From positions 1-7,207 of the forward strand of contig CAYTHB010000102.1 of assembly GCA_964437515.1 (NCBI GenBank): a stretch of 7,207 bases of DNA. The letters are read 5' to 3'. Made by a program: the position numbers and the translations under genes. This DNA is from Sterolibacterium sp964437515 (lineage in GTDB: Bacteria > Pseudomonadota > Gammaproteobacteria > Burkholderiales > Rhodocyclaceae). Below the pieces are notes generated by a model. It was not told the origin of the DNA, did not search any database, and saw nothing but the letters and a program-made list of their open reading frames with translations. Positions within the stretch are counted from its first letter, which is position 1, and every line of letters begins with the position of its first letter. Positions 1 to 5,669 of the stretch are shown here, piece after piece.

Positions 1-354
<354 letters not shown>

Positions 355-393
355 ACGATATTTCTCCTAAAAGTATTCAGTTCTGGATTTAAG

Positions 394-408
394 CGACCCA
401 TTAGGTCG
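394..408 (-). other. Small hairpin in the groES-groEL spacer
   Basis: A perfect 5-bp inverted repeat (CGACC / GGTCG) with a 5-nt loop sits in the 64-bp spacer just after the groES stop codon. It has no T-tract, so it is not an intrinsic terminator. It could shape processing or stability of the groESL mRNA, but a stem this short may be chance. Confidence 0.25.
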
Positions 409-418
409 AGGCAACCTA

Positions 419-709
419 TTAGGCAACCACTACGCCCATGATGTCTTCTTCACGCATGACCAGCAGTTCCTGACCATCGACCTTGACGGTCTGACCGGAA
501 TACTTGCCGAACAGCACGCGATCGCCGACCTTGACTTCCAGCGCGCGAATCTTGCCGTCGTCGAGCAGCTTGCCCGTGCCCACAGCGATGATTTCGCCCT
601 GATCGGGCTTTTCGGTGGCGGTGTCGGGAATTACGATGCCCGAAGCCGTCTTACGCTCTTCTTCCAGACGCTTGACGATCACGCGGTCATGCAAGGGACG
701 AATTTTCAT
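419..709 (-). CDS. groES: Co-chaperonin GroES
   Basis: This is the 10-kDa heptameric lid that closes the GroEL cage. The protein is 96 residues, the normal GroES length, and begins MKIRPLHDRVIVKR. The mobile loop that contacts GroEL is recognisable around SGIVIPD (residues 23-29). It is followed by the beta-barrel core with KVGDRVLFGKYSG, and the protein ends EEDIMGVVVA. An in-frame extension upstream to 739 exists, but the ATG at 709-707 gives the canonical N terminus and is preceded by an AGGAGA ribosome-binding site at 713-718, so the short form is chosen. It is the first gene of a groES-groEL operon, with a leader of about 100 nt carrying a sigma-32 promoter and a CIRCE operator. Nothing is unusual in the protein. 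Confidence 0.98.
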   Translation of the reverse strand: MKIRPLHDRVIVKRLEEERKTASGIVIPDTATEKPDQGEIIAVGTGKLLDDGKIRALEVKVGDRVLFGKYSGQTVKVDGQELLVMREEDIMGVVVA

Positions 710-744
710 GAGGTTTCTCCTGTGGATAAAACGATGCAAAAAAC

Positions 745-762
745 GATGACGCCAATGTCATC
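745..762 (-). other. Hairpin in the groES 5' leader
   Basis: A perfect 6-bp inverted repeat (GATGAC / GTCATC) with a 6-nt loop lies in the predicted untranslated leader of groES, about 35 nt upstream of the start codon. It may stabilise the message or simply separate the CIRCE stem from the ribosome-binding site. It does not pair with the Shine-Dalgarno sequence, so a thermosensor role is not evident. Confidence 0.25.
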
Positions 763-788
763 ATGAATAATTGAACCGAAGCGGAATG

Positions 789-815
789 TTAGCACTCTCT
801 TGCGGTGAGTGCCAA
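789..815 (-). promoter_or_regulatory. CIRCE operator (HrcA-binding site) of groESL
   Basis: The arms TTAGCACTC (789-797) and GAGTGCCAA (807-815) are separated by exactly 9 bp. The CIRCE consensus is TTAGCACTC-N9-GAGTGCTAA, so 17 of 18 arm bases match. This is the binding site of the heat-shock repressor HrcA. It begins directly next to the sigma-32 -10 element and would cover the predicted transcription start, so bound HrcA should block groESL transcription. The hrcA gene is not in this window. Confidence 0.93.
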
Positions 816-843
816 TAATGGGGGCGATGAATACGATTTCAAG
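816..843 (-). promoter_or_regulatory. Sigma-32 (RpoH) heat-shock promoter of groESL
   Basis: Read on the minus strand there is a -35 element CTTGAAA (843-837), a 13-bp spacer and a -10 element CCCCATTA (823-816). The sigma-32 consensus is CTTGAAA with a 12-15 bp gap and CCCCATNT, so the match is near perfect. Transcription should start near position 809, giving a groES leader of about 100 nt. The -10 element directly abuts the CIRCE operator, so the operon appears to be under both positive sigma-32 and negative HrcA control. Confidence 0.88.
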
Positions 844-870
844 AGGGGGAGAGGAGAATCTGTGCGCTGG

Positions 871-899
871 AAAACAAAAGGGAGCCGAAGGCTCCCTTT
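871..899 (-). terminator. Rho-independent terminator of sodB
   Basis: A perfect 10-bp stem (877-886 with 890-899; GC-rich core GGGAGCC / GGCTCCC) with a 3-nt loop is followed on the minus strand by TTTTGTTTT. It lies 47 bp past the sodB stop codon and upstream of the groES promoter, so it insulates the two units. The plus-strand T-run is shorter, so the main direction is sodB. Confidence 0.92.
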
Positions 900-945
900 A
901 TTCCCCTGAAACTTTGTTTTAATTTTTCAACATTGGGGTTCAGAT

Positions 946-1530
946 TCAGCCAAAGTTTTTTGCCGCAAAATCCCAGTTGGCGAGCTTGTCGAGGAAGGTT
1001 TCAACGAACTTGGGACGGGCGTTGCGGTAGTCGATGTAATAGGCGTGTTCCCAGACATCGATGCACAGCAAGGCTTTATCACCCGTGGTCAGTGGCGTAC
1101 CGGCAGCACCCATGTTAACGATATCAACCGAGCCGTCGGCTTTTTTGACGAGCCAAGTCCAGCCCGAGCCGAAGTTACCGACGGCGCTGGTTTGGAAGGC
1201 TTTTTTGAATTCGTCAAAGGTGCCCCATTTTTTGTTGATGGCATCAGCCAGCGCACCCGTCGGAGCACCACCGCCATTGGGCTTCAGACAGTTCCAGAAG
1301 AAGCTGTGATTCCAGACTTGAGCGGCATTGTTGTAGAGGCCGCCTGCGGGGGCTTTCTTGACAATGGATTCGAGATCGATGTTTTCGTACTCAGTGCCTT
1401 TGATAAGGTTGTTGAGATTGGTGATGTAGGCCTGATGATGCTTGGCGTAGTGATACTCAAAGGTTTCCTTCGACATATGCGGTGCCAGGGCATCCGTTGC
1501 ATAGGGCAGAGCGGGCAGGGTATGTTCCAT
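946..1530 (-). CDS. sodB: Iron superoxide dismutase
   Basis: The enzyme converts superoxide to oxygen and hydrogen peroxide in the cytoplasm. It has 194 residues, close to the usual length of Fe-SOD (E. coli SodB is 193). The four metal ligands are visible: His27 in EYHYAKHH, His75 in WNHSFFW, and Asp158 and His162 in the DVWEHAYYIDYRNARP signature. Gln71 in NNAAQVWNH is the active-site glutamine position typical of Fe-type rather than Mn-type enzymes. There is no signal peptide. The ATG at 1530-1528 is preceded by AGGAGA at 1537-1542. It lies 176 bp downstream of xseA, an arrangement seen in betaproteobacteria, but has its own promoter-like sequence and a strong terminator. An IscR-like palindrome over the -10 suggests control by iron-sulfur or oxidative status. 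Confidence 0.97.
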   Translation of the reverse strand: MEHTLPALPYATDALAPHMSKETFEYHYAKHHQAYITNLNNLIKGTEYENIDLESIVKKAPAGGLYNNAAQVWNHSFFWNCLKPNGGGAPTGALADAINKKWGTFDEFKKAFQTSAVGNFGSGWTWLVKKADGSVDIVNMGAAGTPLTTGDKALLCIDVWEHAYYIDYRNARPKFVETFLDKLANWDFAAKNFG

Positions 1531-1570
1531 GGTGTTCTCCTGAAATGAAGGGGTATGAGGGTGAGGAGAA

Positions 1571-1586
1571 TGCGGAGAAATCCGCA
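1571..1586 (-). other. Hairpin in the sodB 5' leader
   Basis: A perfect 6-bp GC-rich inverted repeat (TGCGGA / TCCGCA) with a 4-nt loop lies about 30 nt upstream of the sodB ribosome-binding site. It would form in the predicted leader of roughly 100 nt. It could protect the 5' end of the message or be a target for post-transcriptional control; no T-tract follows. Confidence 0.35.
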
Positions 1587-1632
1587 GTCAGTGGTTGTTG
1601 ATGGAGTAATGCGTACGACAATGAGAAAACCA

Positions 1633-1645
1633 GACTATTTTAGTC
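1633..1645 (-). promoter_or_regulatory. IscR type 1-like operator at the sodB promoter
   Basis: The palindrome GACTAAAATAGTC matches the core of the type 1 IscR motif (GACT-R-WWW-Y-AGTC) at every position. The flanks agree only partly with the extended consensus. [2Fe-2S]-IscR binds such sites in proteobacteria. The site overlaps the predicted sodB -10 hexamer, so binding would be expected to repress. IscR itself is not in the window and another Rrf2-family regulator is possible. Confidence 0.6.
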
Positions 1646-1665
1646 GGAAATAGAAGTGAAGGCAA
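1637..1665 (-). promoter_or_regulatory. Predicted sigma-70 promoter of sodB
   Basis: On the minus strand the sequence reads -35 TTGCCT (1665-1660), a 17-bp spacer and -10 TAAAAT (1642-1637; five of six consensus bases). This places the start near 1630 and gives a leader of about 100 nt. The -35 is only a four-of-six match. The coincidence of the -10 with the centre of the IscR-like palindrome supports it. Confidence 0.5.
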
Positions 1666-1706
1666 TATCTTTCGATTTCAACTATTGATGATGGATGAAA
1701 AATGGC

Positions 1707-3047
1707 TTACATGTCTGTGTGATCAACGTGGGCATGAATCTGTCCATCCACCAGCAGCACGGTGAAGGCTTTGCCTTGCTCTAGCTGATTTGCGCTATGA
1801 ACGAGGCGGCCATGAGCGTCTCGAATGATACTGTAACCGCGCGCCAGTGTGGCTTGAGGGCCGAGTGATGAAAGCAAGGCTTCGAGTTTGGTGAGATGTG
1901 CGCGATGCAGCATGATGTTTTGTTTGCCTTGTAGCTTCAATCGTTCTGCAAGACGTTCGACATGTCGGTGATGCGGGGCGAGTTCTGGTCGTGCACGAAG
2001 GAAATGGCGATGAACTTGTGACAGATGCTCGAAATGTTGGTGTAGCTGATGCCGCATCGCTGCCTTGAGGCGCACTTGAAGATGTTGCGTATGTTCGAGG
2101 CGCTGACGCAGTCGTTGTCCGGGATGAAGCAGCCGATGGGCGATCAGGTCGAGACGTTGCATCCTAGCCTCAATCTGATGTTTCAACAGGTGCTGAAGGT
2201 GTATGGCCATGTTGCGAAGCTCATCGGCGGCTTCGAACCAGCCCGCACTGGCAAGTTCGGCCGCAGCCGTGGGGGTTGCGGCACGTCGGTCTGCTGCAAA
2301 ATCGGCGATGGTGACATCGGTTTCATGGCCAATGCCACTGATGATCGGTAATGGACAGGCGGCAATGGCGCGGGCGACACTTTCTTCGTTGAAAGCCCAC
2401 AGGTCTTCGATGCTGCCGCCGCCCCGGGCGACGATGAGGGTGTCGATACCATCTTCAGTGGCACGTTGTCCGGCAGTTTCAATCGCCGATGAAATCTTTT
2501 CAGCAGCACCCTCACCCTGTACCGGCGTCGGGTACAGGATTAGCGGGACATGGGGTGCGCGGCGATGCAGGGCAATGAGAATATCTTGCAATGCGGCCGC
2601 TTGCGGGGAGCTCACGATGCCGATACCGCGTGGAAATCGGGGTAAATCCTGTTTGCGCTGCTCGGCAAATAAGCCTTCGGCTTCAAGGCGTTCTCGCAAA
2701 CGGGTAAAGGCTTCGTAGAGCCGTCCCAGTCCGGCACGTCGCAAGCCTTCAATATTAAGCTGAAAATCGCCGCGTGCTTCAAATAAGGTCACGACGGCCT
2801 GCGCTTCGACTTGTTGACCGTTTTCCAAGCGCCAGGGGATGAGCTGGGCACGGTTGCGAAACATCACGCAACGGACCTGGGCGTTTTCATCCTTGAGGGA
2901 GAAGTAAATATGCCCTGATGCTGCGCGTGTCAGATTAGATATTTCTCCCGCGACATTGAGGAGAGGAAAGCTGCGCTGGAGGGTTTCCCTGACTTGACGG
3001 TTCAGCGCCGTAACGGTGAGAAGGAGGCGAGATGCGTCAGGTGACAT
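1707..3047 (-). CDS. xseA: Exodeoxyribonuclease VII large subunit
   Basis: This is the large, catalytic subunit of exonuclease VII, which with several copies of XseB degrades single-stranded DNA from both ends in repair and mismatch correction. It has 446 residues from the chosen ATG, the usual family length. Residues about 5-105 form the OB-fold single-strand-binding domain (NVAGEISNLTRAASGHIYFSLKD). The catalytic domain follows, with GIVSSPQAAALQD (Asp155), RGGGSIEDLWAFN (208-220) and GHETDVTIADFAADRRAATPTAAAE (240-264, with His241 and Asp244). The C-terminal helical stalk (about 270-390) is histidine-rich, and LARGYSII follows at 401-408. A TTG codon 9 bp upstream (3056) is an alternative start; neither start has a clear Shine-Dalgarno sequence, and I prefer the ATG. 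No promoter or terminator is evident. xseB is not nearby. Confidence 0.96.
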   Translation of the reverse strand: MSPDASRLLLTVTALNRQVRETLQRSFPLLNVAGEISNLTRAASGHIYFSLKDENAQVRCVMFRNRAQLIPWRLENGQQVEAQAVVTLFEARGDFQLNIEGLRRAGLGRLYEAFTRLRERLEAEGLFAEQRKQDLPRFPRGIGIVSSPQAAALQDILIALHRRAPHVPLILYPTPVQGEGAAEKISSAIETAGQRATEDGIDTLIVARGGGSIEDLWAFNEESVARAIAACPLPIISGIGHETDVTIADFAADRRAATPTAAAELASAGWFEAADELRNMAIHLQHLLKHQIEARMQRLDLIAHRLLHPGQRLRQRLEHTQHLQVRLKAAMRHQLHQHFEHLSQVHRHFLRARPELAPHHRHVERLAERLKLQGKQNIMLHRAHLTKLEALLSSLGPQATLARGYSIIRDAHGRLVHSANQLEQGKAFTVLLVDGQIHAHVDHTDM

Positions 3048-3060
3048 GGGCTGCAAACAA

Positions 3061-3069
3061 TGTGTAAAA
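3061..3069 (-). promoter_or_regulatory. DnaA-box-like 9-mer upstream of xseA
   Basis: The minus strand reads TTTTACACA, which fits the relaxed DnaA-box consensus TTWTNCACA. It lies 14 bp upstream of the xseA ATG. A single relaxed 9-mer is weak evidence alone; it is listed because two stronger boxes lie in the same intergenic region. Confidence 0.25.
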
Positions 3070-3290
3070 AAGTGTTGACATGGGGTGTTTTTTGTTGGGT
3101 GTTACGAAAAATATGCACTGTGTGTGCGATGTATACAGGGGCTTGCATCAAAAAACTGTGTTGCGTGAAGGGTTTGCAGCTAAGTTATTGAAAATATTGA
3201 TAAAACGTCGTAGCCTAGTTTTTAGGCAAGGTAAGAAAAAGGCTTATGGGGAGGCTAGTTAGCGCATTTTGTCCCACGCCACCCACAAAG

Positions 3291-3313
3291 TTATCCACAG
3301 ATTTTGTGGATAG
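3291..3313. promoter_or_regulatory. Inverted pair of DnaA-box-like sequences
   Basis: TTATCCACA at 3291-3299 is a perfect high-affinity DnaA box. Its 8-bp core is repeated inverted at 3305-3312 (TGTGGATA), giving CTATCCACA on the minus strand, one mismatch from the box consensus. The two cores form a perfect 8-bp inverted repeat with a 5-bp spacer. It could bind DnaA as a transcriptional or titration site, or be the operator of another dimeric regulator. No dnaA, dnaN or gidA lies nearby, so an origin is not indicated. Confidence 0.45.
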
Positions 3314-3373
3314 AGTGATGGGGGTAAAACAAGACGGATGGAGAGGGCGGTTTTAGCGGGTTGTTGCATCTTT

Positions 3374-3472
3374 TCACTGTATTTTGGCGGATGACCGTGT
3401 GCCCGTGCAAGAGCATTTTCCGGTAATCTTGTGTGTGTACTGGAAGCGATGAAAGTCGCTTTTTATTTGCAT
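3374..3472 (-). CDS. Possible 32-residue small protein
   Basis: A short ORF encoding a basic 32-residue peptide (MQIKSDFHRFQY..., with a Cys-Ser-Cys triplet at residues 20-22) starts at an ATG at 3472. It has an excellent AAGGAGA Shine-Dalgarno sequence at 3483-3477, only 4 nt from the start. That ribosome-binding site is better than those of the genes on either side. The peptide has no membrane segment or recognisable domain, and its codon use includes ATA and CGG. It lies upstream of xseA in the same direction, 326 bp away. It may equally be chance, because the same bases form a plus-strand hairpin. Function unknown. Confidence 0.22.
   Translation of the reverse strand: MQIKSDFHRFQYTHKITGKCSCTGTRSSAKIQ
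3444..3468 (+). terminator. Terminator-like hairpin upstream of the Sel1 gene
   Basis: The stem AAGCGA / TCGCTT (3444-3449 and 3456-3461) has a 6-nt loop and can extend by two G-U pairs outward. It is followed on the plus strand by TTTATTT, as in an intrinsic terminator. It ends about 55 bp before the Sel1 gene start with no gene before it on this strand. It could end a small RNA made from the intergenic region or attenuate transcription into the Sel1 gene. The stem is short, so efficiency is uncertain. Confidence 0.4.
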
Positions 3473-3499
3473 GAAATCTCCTTGAGTTTGTTTGCATGA
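3466..3499 (+). repeat. Two direct copies of TTTGCATGA before the Sel1 gene
   Basis: The 9-mer TTTGCATGA occurs at 3466-3474 and again at 3491-3499, 25 bp apart start to start, ending 24 bp before the Sel1 gene ATG. Regulator half-sites in direct orientation are often spaced like this. The GCATGA core recurs in an inverted pair upstream of the next gene. Confidence 0.4.
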
Positions 3500-3522
3500 T
3501 GCTTTGGAATTGACGTTTGACC

Positions 3523-5583
3523 ATGTCGGATCACCTTGTTTCGCTGACGGATGGATTGCAGCCGCTGCATGCGCCGGTGCTGCTGGATATTTTTCGTGAA
3601 GTGCTGGATTCAAGTCTGATCGAACGGGGGGCAACGCAGGGAATCGAGCTGTTGGGCTCGATGGATGAGTTCTGGCGTGGCGTGACATTGATTGAGCTTG
3701 CGCGTATGGCCACGGCAGGTAATCCTCAGGCACAGGCGGAATGGGCCTGGCGTCATGCCGTGGGGGGCGGAGGCGAGGTAAAAAATTATTTACATGCCGT
3801 GCGCTGGGCAACACAGAGTGCAGAACGCGGCTGTGCGGCAGGGGAATCAGTACTGGGTTGGCTGCTGTTTCACGGTTTTGGCTTACCCAAGGATATCAAC
3901 GAGGCTGCACGTTTGTTTGGATCAGCAGCGGCGGCTGAGGACTTACAGGGCTTGATCTGGTATGGCTTGAGCTTGTTGCGGGGACAGGGGGTGCCAACGG
4001 ATGAAGCGCGTGCGCTGACTTTATTGCATAAGGCCGCCAGCAAGGGTGGCATCGGTGCACGTCTGGCGCAGTATTGGCTGGGGCGTATTTATTATTTTGG
4101 CCTGCCGGATTTTTGCGAACGAGATTTTGAAGAAGCGGTTCGATATCTGCGTTTGGCCGTGTCGCATGGGCATGTTCGTGCGCATGAGTTGCTGGCGCGT
4201 TGCTATTTTTCAGGACGTGGCGTACCGGAAAATCGTGCTGAATCATTACGCTTGTGGCGCGTGGCAGCTGAGGGAGGGAGTTCGGCTGCCATGTATTGCC
4301 TGGGTTTGTGCTTATACGCGGCTGAAGGGACTGGAAGGGCTGGTCAGGATGTTCAGAAGGCTCAGGAAGCGACGGTCTGGTTGCATGCTGCGGCACGAAA
4401 GCAGGTCACGGGTGCGATGTTTTTGTTGGGGCAGTGTTACGTTTTTGGCAAGGGCGTGGAGCGTGATACCCAGATCGGCTTGGGCTGGTACCGGCGTGCC
4501 GCTGAGTCAGGTAATCGTGAAGCCCAGTTTGAACTGGGAGAATGGTGCGCTTTCGGGCGGGAAGGTCTTACGATCGATATGCCGGAAGCCATACGCTGGT
4601 ATCGTTTGGCGGCTAGGCAGGAGCATCTTCAGGCACAGCGCAAACTGGGGCATTGCTATCGCAATGGTGATGGCGTCAGTGAGAACAAGGTGCAGGCGGT
4701 TGCATGGTATCGACGAGCGGCCGAGGGCGGGGATGTTGCCGCACGTATCTGGCTGGGTGAGTGTTACGAACACGGCGAGGGGGTTGCAGCAGACGCTGTG
4801 TTGGCCGTAGAGCACTATCGCAAGGCGGCAGAAGAGGGGCATCCTCATGGATGGGCCGAGTTGGGGCGTTGCGCACTTCACGGCATCGGTATGGCGATGG
4901 ATGTGGCGCAGGGTGAGCGATGGTTGAGAATCGCAGTGGAGGCCGGTTGGGAAGCCGCTCTGGGTGAGTTGGAGCGTTATTGTTTTTTTCGGGCAGAGTC
5001 TTTGTTTGAGCAGGCTGAAGCATCGTCGGATGCCGTTGCACTGGAAAAAGAAGCCGCCATTTATTATCGAAAGGCAGGCGAACTAGGGCATCGTCGCGCG
5101 GCGCTGCGGATGGCCGAGTGCTATCGGCAGGGTAAAGGCGTACCGGTCGATACCCTACAGGCCATGACTTGGTACCACAAGGCCGCACGATTATTTGAGG
5201 CTAAAATTGCCTTGGCTGATTTGTATTATTTTGGCTATGGTGCAGAAGGCAAGACGAGCGATGTTCGAGAGGCTTTTCGATGGTACGAGATGGCGGTTGC
5301 GCAGCATGAAGATGCGTATGCCATGTACAGTCTGGGATATTGTTTGCTATACGCGCAAGGCTGCGAAAATACGCTGCAACGTGCGCGAGAAGGGTGTCGT
5401 TGGCTACGCAAGGCAGCACTACTGGGGGATGCGGAAGCACAATACGAGTTGGGCAAGGCGTATCAGGAAGGGCGGGGCGTGGTGAATAACCCTCGTTTGG
5501 CTGTGAAATGGTTGCGGAATGCGGCACACCAAGGCCATGATGCCGCGCAGCAGTTTATGGCAGGGCTTGAACAGCCCGTTTGA
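3523..5583 (+). CDS. Sel1-like repeat protein of unknown role
   Basis: A 686-residue protein made almost wholly of Sel1-like (SLR) helical-hairpin repeats, a subtype of TPR that forms curved protein-binding scaffolds. After an N-terminal segment of about 66 residues without repeats, I count about 16 units of 36-46 residues between roughly residue 67 and 671, on the pattern AxxxLGxCYxxGxGVxxDxxxAxxWYRxAAExG. Clear examples start near 217, 295, 331, 367, 403 and 636. A capping helix ends the protein. Many repeats carry a cysteine at the same place (227, 263, 305, 378, 414, 450, 533, 607). There is no signal peptide, membrane segment or enzyme domain, so it is probably a cytoplasmic scaffold. 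The ATG at 3523 is chosen over a TTG at 3517; neither has a strong Shine-Dalgarno sequence. A FapA-family gene follows 86 bp later. Confidence 0.93.
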   Translation: MSDHLVSLTDGLQPLHAPVLLDIFREVLDSSLIERGATQGIELLGSMDEFWRGVTLIELARMATAGNPQAQAEWAWRHAVGGGGEVKNYLHAVRWATQSAERGCAAGESVLGWLLFHGFGLPKDINEAARLFGSAAAAEDLQGLIWYGLSLLRGQGVPTDEARALTLLHKAASKGGIGARLAQYWLGRIYYFGLPDFCERDFEEAVRYLRLAVSHGHVRAHELLARCYFSGRGVPENRAESLRLWRVAAEGGSSAAMYCLGLCLYAAEGTGRAGQDVQKAQEATVWLHAAARKQVTGAMFLLGQCYVFGKGVERDTQIGLGWYRRAAESGNREAQFELGEWCAFGREGLTIDMPEAIRWYRLAARQEHLQAQRKLGHCYRNGDGVSENKVQAVAWYRRAAEGGDVAARIWLGECYEHGEGVAADAVLAVEHYRKAAEEGHPHGWAELGRCALHGIGMAMDVAQGERWLRIAVEAGWEAALGELERYCFFRAESLFEQAEASSDAVALEKEAAIYYRKAGELGHRRAALRMAECYRQGKGVPVDTLQAMTWYHKAARLFEAKIALADLYYFGYGAEGKTSDVREAFRWYEMAVAQHEDAYAMYSLGYCLLYAQGCENTLQRAREGCRWLRKAALLGDAEAQYELGKAYQEGRGVVNNPRLAVKWLRNAAHQGHDAAQQFMAGLEQPV

Positions 5584-5606
5584 TTCAAGCCACATTGAAT
5601 GTCGAA

Positions 5607-5630
5607 CGCATGAAGTGCATGTATCATGCG
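5607..5630 (+). promoter_or_regulatory. Inverted repeat CGCATGA / TCATGCG upstream of the FapA-family gene
   Basis: A perfect 7-bp inverted repeat with a 10-bp spacer lies in the 86-bp gap between the Sel1 gene and the FapA-family gene, 39 bp before the latter's start. A TATAAA sequence at 5646-5651 follows, but no good -35 at the right distance is seen. There is no T-tract, so this looks more like an operator than a terminator. The arms share GCATGA with the direct repeats upstream of the Sel1 gene. Confidence 0.4.
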
Positions 5631-5669
5631 CAGATGGCGTATGCGTATAAATGAGAATGGAACGGATTG

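Larger units (their letters stand above)
3048..3522. other. Divergent intergenic region between xseA and the Sel1-repeat gene
   Basis: This 475-bp stretch has no convincing long gene. It is more AT-rich than its surroundings, especially 3180-3245. It must contain the promoters for xseA (leftward) and the Sel1 gene (rightward), but I could not find a well-spaced -35/-10 pair for either. What can be seen is listed separately: three DnaA-box-like 9-mers, a terminator-like hairpin, a 9-bp direct repeat and a possible small ORF. A weak 5-bp hairpin (GCCTA / TAGGC) also lies at 3213-3227. Confidence 0.7.

Noticed and set aside
721..729. DnaA-box 9-mer (TGTGGATAA) in the groES leader
   Set aside because: It overlaps the sequence immediately before the groES Shine-Dalgarno site, is isolated, and 9-mers of this type occur by chance in any chromosome.
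419..739. Longer groES reading frame starting at 739
   Set aside because: The extra ten residues are absent from GroES proteins, and the internal ATG at 709 has a strong Shine-Dalgarno sequence at the right distance.
1045..1548. Plus-strand ORF of 167 codons opposite sodB
   Set aside because: It is the antisense of a confidently identified Fe-SOD and has no ribosome-binding site or recognisable domain.
2203..2718. Plus-strand ORF of 171 codons opposite xseA
   Set aside because: It lies wholly antisense to a well-conserved gene, and its product is a low-complexity Ala/Ser/Arg string typical of shadow frames.
3080..3262. 60-codon plus-strand ORF in the divergent intergenic region
   Set aside because: It has no Shine-Dalgarno sequence, no recognisable domain, AT-driven Lys/Leu content and spans the region where the xseA promoter should lie.
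3048..3522. Replication origin, prompted by DnaA-box-like sequences and an AT-rich stretch
   Set aside because: Only three candidate boxes, one of them relaxed, and none of the usual origin neighbours (dnaA, dnaN, gidA/mnmG, parAB). A regulatory role is more economical.
4046..4810. 254-codon ORF in another forward frame within the Sel1 gene
   Set aside because: The Sel1 frame is unbroken and clearly repeat-coding. The overlapping frame is Trp/Arg/Cys-rich with no domain, so it is a by-product of the repeats.
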